From the NCBI GenBank assembly GCA_965267405.1, contig OZ253954.1, positions 1,922,001 through 1,986,000 on the forward strand: a stretch of 64,000 nucleotides of DNA, read 5' to 3'. The notes beneath the pieces are model-generated. The model searched no databases, was not told the origin of the DNA, and worked only from the letters and a program-made list of their open reading frames with translations. The stretch is from JAPPOI01 sp028818055. GTDB lineage: Bacteria; Pseudomonadota; Alphaproteobacteria; Rhodobacterales; Rhodobacteraceae. This document shows positions 61,939 through 64,000 of this stretch, in pieces (position 1 is the stretch's first letter; every line of letters begins with the position of its first letter). A program made the position numbers and the translations under genes.

Positions 61939-62523
61939 ATGCCAGCACTCATTCCAACGGAGCACTATGGAGCTATCACTTGGATTGGTCACGTCGCCGA
62001 TCGCGAAGCTGCTTTGGCATCGGCACCCCTGGACGCGATAGATATCACGTTCGCCGGACTGGCAACGGAAAGCCATGGCGGCTTGACCCGCCCGTCCTGC
62101 AGTCGCGTTACAAGTCAGTATGCGCGTGGCACCGAGATAAGAAACACGCGACAGTTCTCTATCGTCTCAACGGAAGAGCTTGCTGCAATCGCCGCTGAAA
62201 TGGGTGTGGGTGAGCTGCACCCATCGTGGATTGGCGCCTCGATTGCGATTAAGGGCTTGCCTGACTTTTCGCACATTCCCCCGTCATCGCGGCTTCAGGG
62301 TGAATCTGGCGCAACGCTGACGATCGATATGCAGAACCGGCCTTGCCATCTTCCTGCAAAAGTCATCGACGAAATGCATCCCGGGGCCGGCAAGTTGTTC
62401 AAGGCGGCCGCGGCGGGTCGTCGTGGTGTGACCGCGTGGGTCGAACGCGAAGGCACACTGCGCCTTGGCGAAAGAGTCAGGCTGCATGTGCCGGATCAAC
62501 GCGCTTGGATGCACAGCGCCTGA
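61939..62523 (+). CDS. MOSC domain protein
   Basis: A 194-residue protein with the MOSC (molybdenum cofactor sulfurase C-terminal) fold. Typical stretches are LATESHGGLTRPSCSRVTSQ with a conserved Cys, ELHPSWIGASIAIKGLPDFS and the C-terminal GVTAWVEREGTLRLGERVRL barrel end. MOSC proteins bind Moco or handle sulfur carriers; function here is unassigned. The ATG at 61939 follows the ftsH terminator. Confidence 0.85.
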   Translation: MPALIPTEHYGAITWIGHVADREAALASAPLDAIDITFAGLATESHGGLTRPSCSRVTSQYARGTEIRNTRQFSIVSTEELAAIAAEMGVGELHPSWIGASIAIKGLPDFSHIPPSSRLQGESGATLTIDMQNRPCHLPAKVIDEMHPGAGKLFKAAAAGRRGVTAWVEREGTLRLGERVRLHVPDQRAWMHSA

Positions 62524-62595
62524 GCGCCAATGGCGTTCGATTTCGCGCAGAATCAAGCTAATCTCTTCCAAACGTAATCAGCAGCGGAGGAAGAC

Positions 62596-63231
62596 ATGGC
62601 CAAAAAGTATTCCGGCGAGCAGATCGAGATCAGCTTCGATATGAAGCGATGCATCCATGCCCGAAACTGTTTTCTGAAGTTGCCGCAAGTGTTCGACCCG
62701 TCGCGGCGACCGTGGGTCGATCCGGATGCCGCCTCGGCGGAAGAAATTGCCGCGATGGTGCGCACCTGTCCGTCCGGCGCTTTGACGTTCGCATATACTG
62801 ACGGTCACGCTGAAGAAGCAGCGCCCGGTATCAACCGCATGGCCACGTTGGAAAACGGACCGAACGCCCTGCACGGCAATCTCGTTGTTGATGGTCAAGC
62901 AATGACCCGTGCAACACTCTGCCGTTGCGGAAAAACCAAGAACCCACCGTTTTGCGACTATTCCCATGTTGATGCTGGCTTCGAAGCAACTGGTGAGCCT
63001 GCTGAAACCGGCAAGGATGCTCCGGGCGAAGATGCGGGCGAAGAGCTGGTGATCACAGGATTCGAAAACGGGCCGATTGAAGCGCGTGGCGCACTGGAGA
63101 TCACGTCGGGTACAGGGCATCGCGTGCACCGTGGAACGCGTGCGTTTCTATGCCGGTGCGGGCGCTCGAAGAATAAACCGTTTTGCGATGGCAGTCATAA
63201 AGAAGGTGGTTTCGAGGTTCCGGGAAGCTAA
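62596..63231 (+). CDS. Fer4_19 domain fused to two CDGSH iron-sulfur domains
   Basis: A 211-residue iron-sulfur protein in three parts. Residues ~5-68 are a divergent [4Fe-4S] mono-cluster domain (MKRCIHARNCFLKLPQVFD with later CPSG). Two CDGSH [2Fe-2S] modules follow: LCRCGKTKNPPFCDYSH (Gly replaced by Tyr) and LCRCGRSKNKPFCDGSH. Both keep the three Cys and one His ligands. It may serve in electron transfer, iron handling or redox sensing. GGAGG lies upstream. It is convergent with the thioesterase gene. Confidence 0.88.
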   Translation: MAKKYSGEQIEISFDMKRCIHARNCFLKLPQVFDPSRRPWVDPDAASAEEIAAMVRTCPSGALTFAYTDGHAEEAAPGINRMATLENGPNALHGNLVVDGQAMTRATLCRCGKTKNPPFCDYSHVDAGFEATGEPAETGKDAPGEDAGEELVITGFENGPIEARGALEITSGTGHRVHRGTRAFLCRCGRSKNKPFCDGSHKEGGFEVPGS

Positions 63232-63653
63232 AGCGCAACAGGGATCATCGTGCCCTGCAGTGTTGCAATGTGTTTCCGTGTGTCGCCGGTTTCAGCAAAG
63301 ACGTCAGATTGGACGACAGTAATACGGCGCCCGGATTTCACGACGCGGCCCTCGGCAACCAGTCGATCTCCAAGACCCGGCGATAAAAGGTTGATCTTCA
63401 TCTCGACCGTCATGACCTCTTGATCCAAGGGCATAAGGGTAAGGGCTGAGTAGCCTGCCGCGCTGTCACCAATGGAAAACGCGAGGCCAGCGTGTGCCGC
63501 ACCTTGTTGCTGACGACTGCCAGGCAAGATCGGCGCGGATATGATGACGTTTCCTGCGCCTATTTCCACCAACTCCGCCCCAAGTGTTTGCATCATGGTT
63601 TGCGCCGCAAAGGACGTGCGCACTCGGTCCATGATTTCGGTTGAAACTGTCAT
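63228..63653 (-). CDS. PaaI-type acyl-CoA thioesterase
   Basis: A 141-residue hot-dog thioesterase. The catalytic stretch is GAAHAGLAFSIGDSAAGYSA; VTVEMKINLLSPGLGDRLVA and GRVVKSGRRITVVQSDVFAE complete the fold. Substrate is probably an aromatic or short acyl-CoA. The ATG at 63653 overlaps the stop of the upstream phosphoesterase gene (ATGA), making an operon. Confidence 0.87.
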   Translation of the reverse strand: MTVSTEIMDRVRTSFAAQTMMQTLGAELVEIGAGNVIISAPILPGSRQQQGAAHAGLAFSIGDSAAGYSALTLMPLDQEVMTVEMKINLLSPGLGDRLVAEGRVVKSGRRITVVQSDVFAETGDTRKHIATLQGTMIPVAL

Positions 63654-64000
63654 GCGGCACGCGGGACCGGCACAGCGAGAACCTTGCGGCCTGTCAAAAA
63701 GGCTGTGGCCCTGTCGTCGAAAAGCCGACGCAACTCGGGCGTGGTCCAATTCAATCCGCCTGTGTAGCACCCATAGGCTGGCAGCATGAGCCTCCGATCA
63801 TCCATCAAAAAACAGGGCCGAGACGCAGACCGTACGCGCGCCTTTGGGTGATAATGCCCGGACACTTCTCCGGCTTCACAATTTTCAAATGCAATGTGGC
63901 GGAATGTCAGCGGACCTTCGCGATGCTCTGCCAGATGAGTGCCGCCAACGTCCAACGGTCCCGGATCATGATTGCCTTCAATCCAAAGCCACCGGCGTCC
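63650..64000 (-). CDS. PdeM-like calcineurin phosphoesterase, C-terminal part
   Basis: About 116 codons of the C-terminal end are in the window; the start lies beyond the right edge. The metallophosphatase motif GNHD occurs in WIEGNHDPGPLDV at the window edge, followed by VSGHYHPKARV with the two late His ligands and a CFLMDDRRLMLPAYGCYTGG end. This matches the ligase-associated endonuclease PdeM family, which sits near lhr and a DNA ligase in full clusters; those genes would lie outside the window. Confidence 0.85.
   Translation of the reverse strand, partial: GRRWLWIEGNHDPGPLDVGGTHLAEHREGPLTFRHIAFENCEAGEVSGHYHPKARVRSASRPCFLMDDRRLMLPAYGCYTGGLNWTTPELRRLFDDRATAFLTGRKVLAVPVPRAA

Overview
The window is a gene-dense chromosomal segment of a Rhodobacterales (Roseobacter-group) alphaproteobacterium. 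The basis is a GcrA cell-cycle regulator, a DUF1127 protein, phosphatidylcholine synthase, polyphosphate kinase 2, a ruvC-ruvA-ruvB run, a tolQ-tolR-tolA-tolB-pal-cpoB-tilS-ftsH run, and a GC-rich intergenic hairpin repeat typical of this order. No tRNA, rRNA, CRISPR array, prophage or transposase gene was recognised. About 75 protein genes are described; many are coupled by overlapping ATGA, GTGA or TGATG junctions.

Layout. 1-6.4 kb: an amino-sugar catabolic locus. A leftward murQ-ABC transporter operon faces a rightward kinase-GntR-nagB-II-nagA operon across an intergenic region holding two identical, inverted 17-bp operator-like sequences. Together they would import and phosphorylate MurNAc and/or GlcNAc and convert them to fructose-6-phosphate. 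6.4-17 kb: an orphan MT-A70 methylase, a solo response regulator, methylmalonyl-CoA epimerase, a nitroreductase, an HDAC-family deacetylase, an M48 lipoprotease, DgkA, RimO, PPK2, two c-type cytochromes and GcrA. 17-26.5 kb: arginine genes (argD, argF), a PCu(A)C-like protein without copper ligands, a DASS anion transporter, an unusual NTF2-like/LuxR fusion, a carboxylate-amine ligase and an SPFH protein.

26.6-32.4 kb is the accessory, mosaic part. lepA has strongly C/G-biased third positions unlike its neighbours. It is followed by repeats and a second, diverged copy of its own C-terminal codons, which looks like a scar of allele replacement. Next comes an AT-richer pair of unknown genes, one split by a frameshift at an A5 run (T5 on the plus strand), then a lone Phd-type antitoxin and small envelope proteins. 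After these is about 1 kb of non-coding sequence with strong RNA structures, including a candidate ~115-nt small RNA and a three-way-junction element.

32.4-48.5 kb: housekeeping genes (glyA, nadK, a short MetE-like protein, DUF484-xerC, pcs, a Do-type protease, transaldolase, priA, an MFS transporter, msrA, prmA). 48.5-64 kb: a DUF1127 gene with an upstream 15-bp palindrome, ruvCAB, an exported metallo-beta-lactamase-fold protein, the complete Tol-Pal cluster running into tilS and ftsH, a MOSC protein, a Fer4-CDGSH-CDGSH protein, a thioesterase and the end of a PdeM-type phosphoesterase.

All assignments rest on reading translated sequence and motifs; no database search was run.
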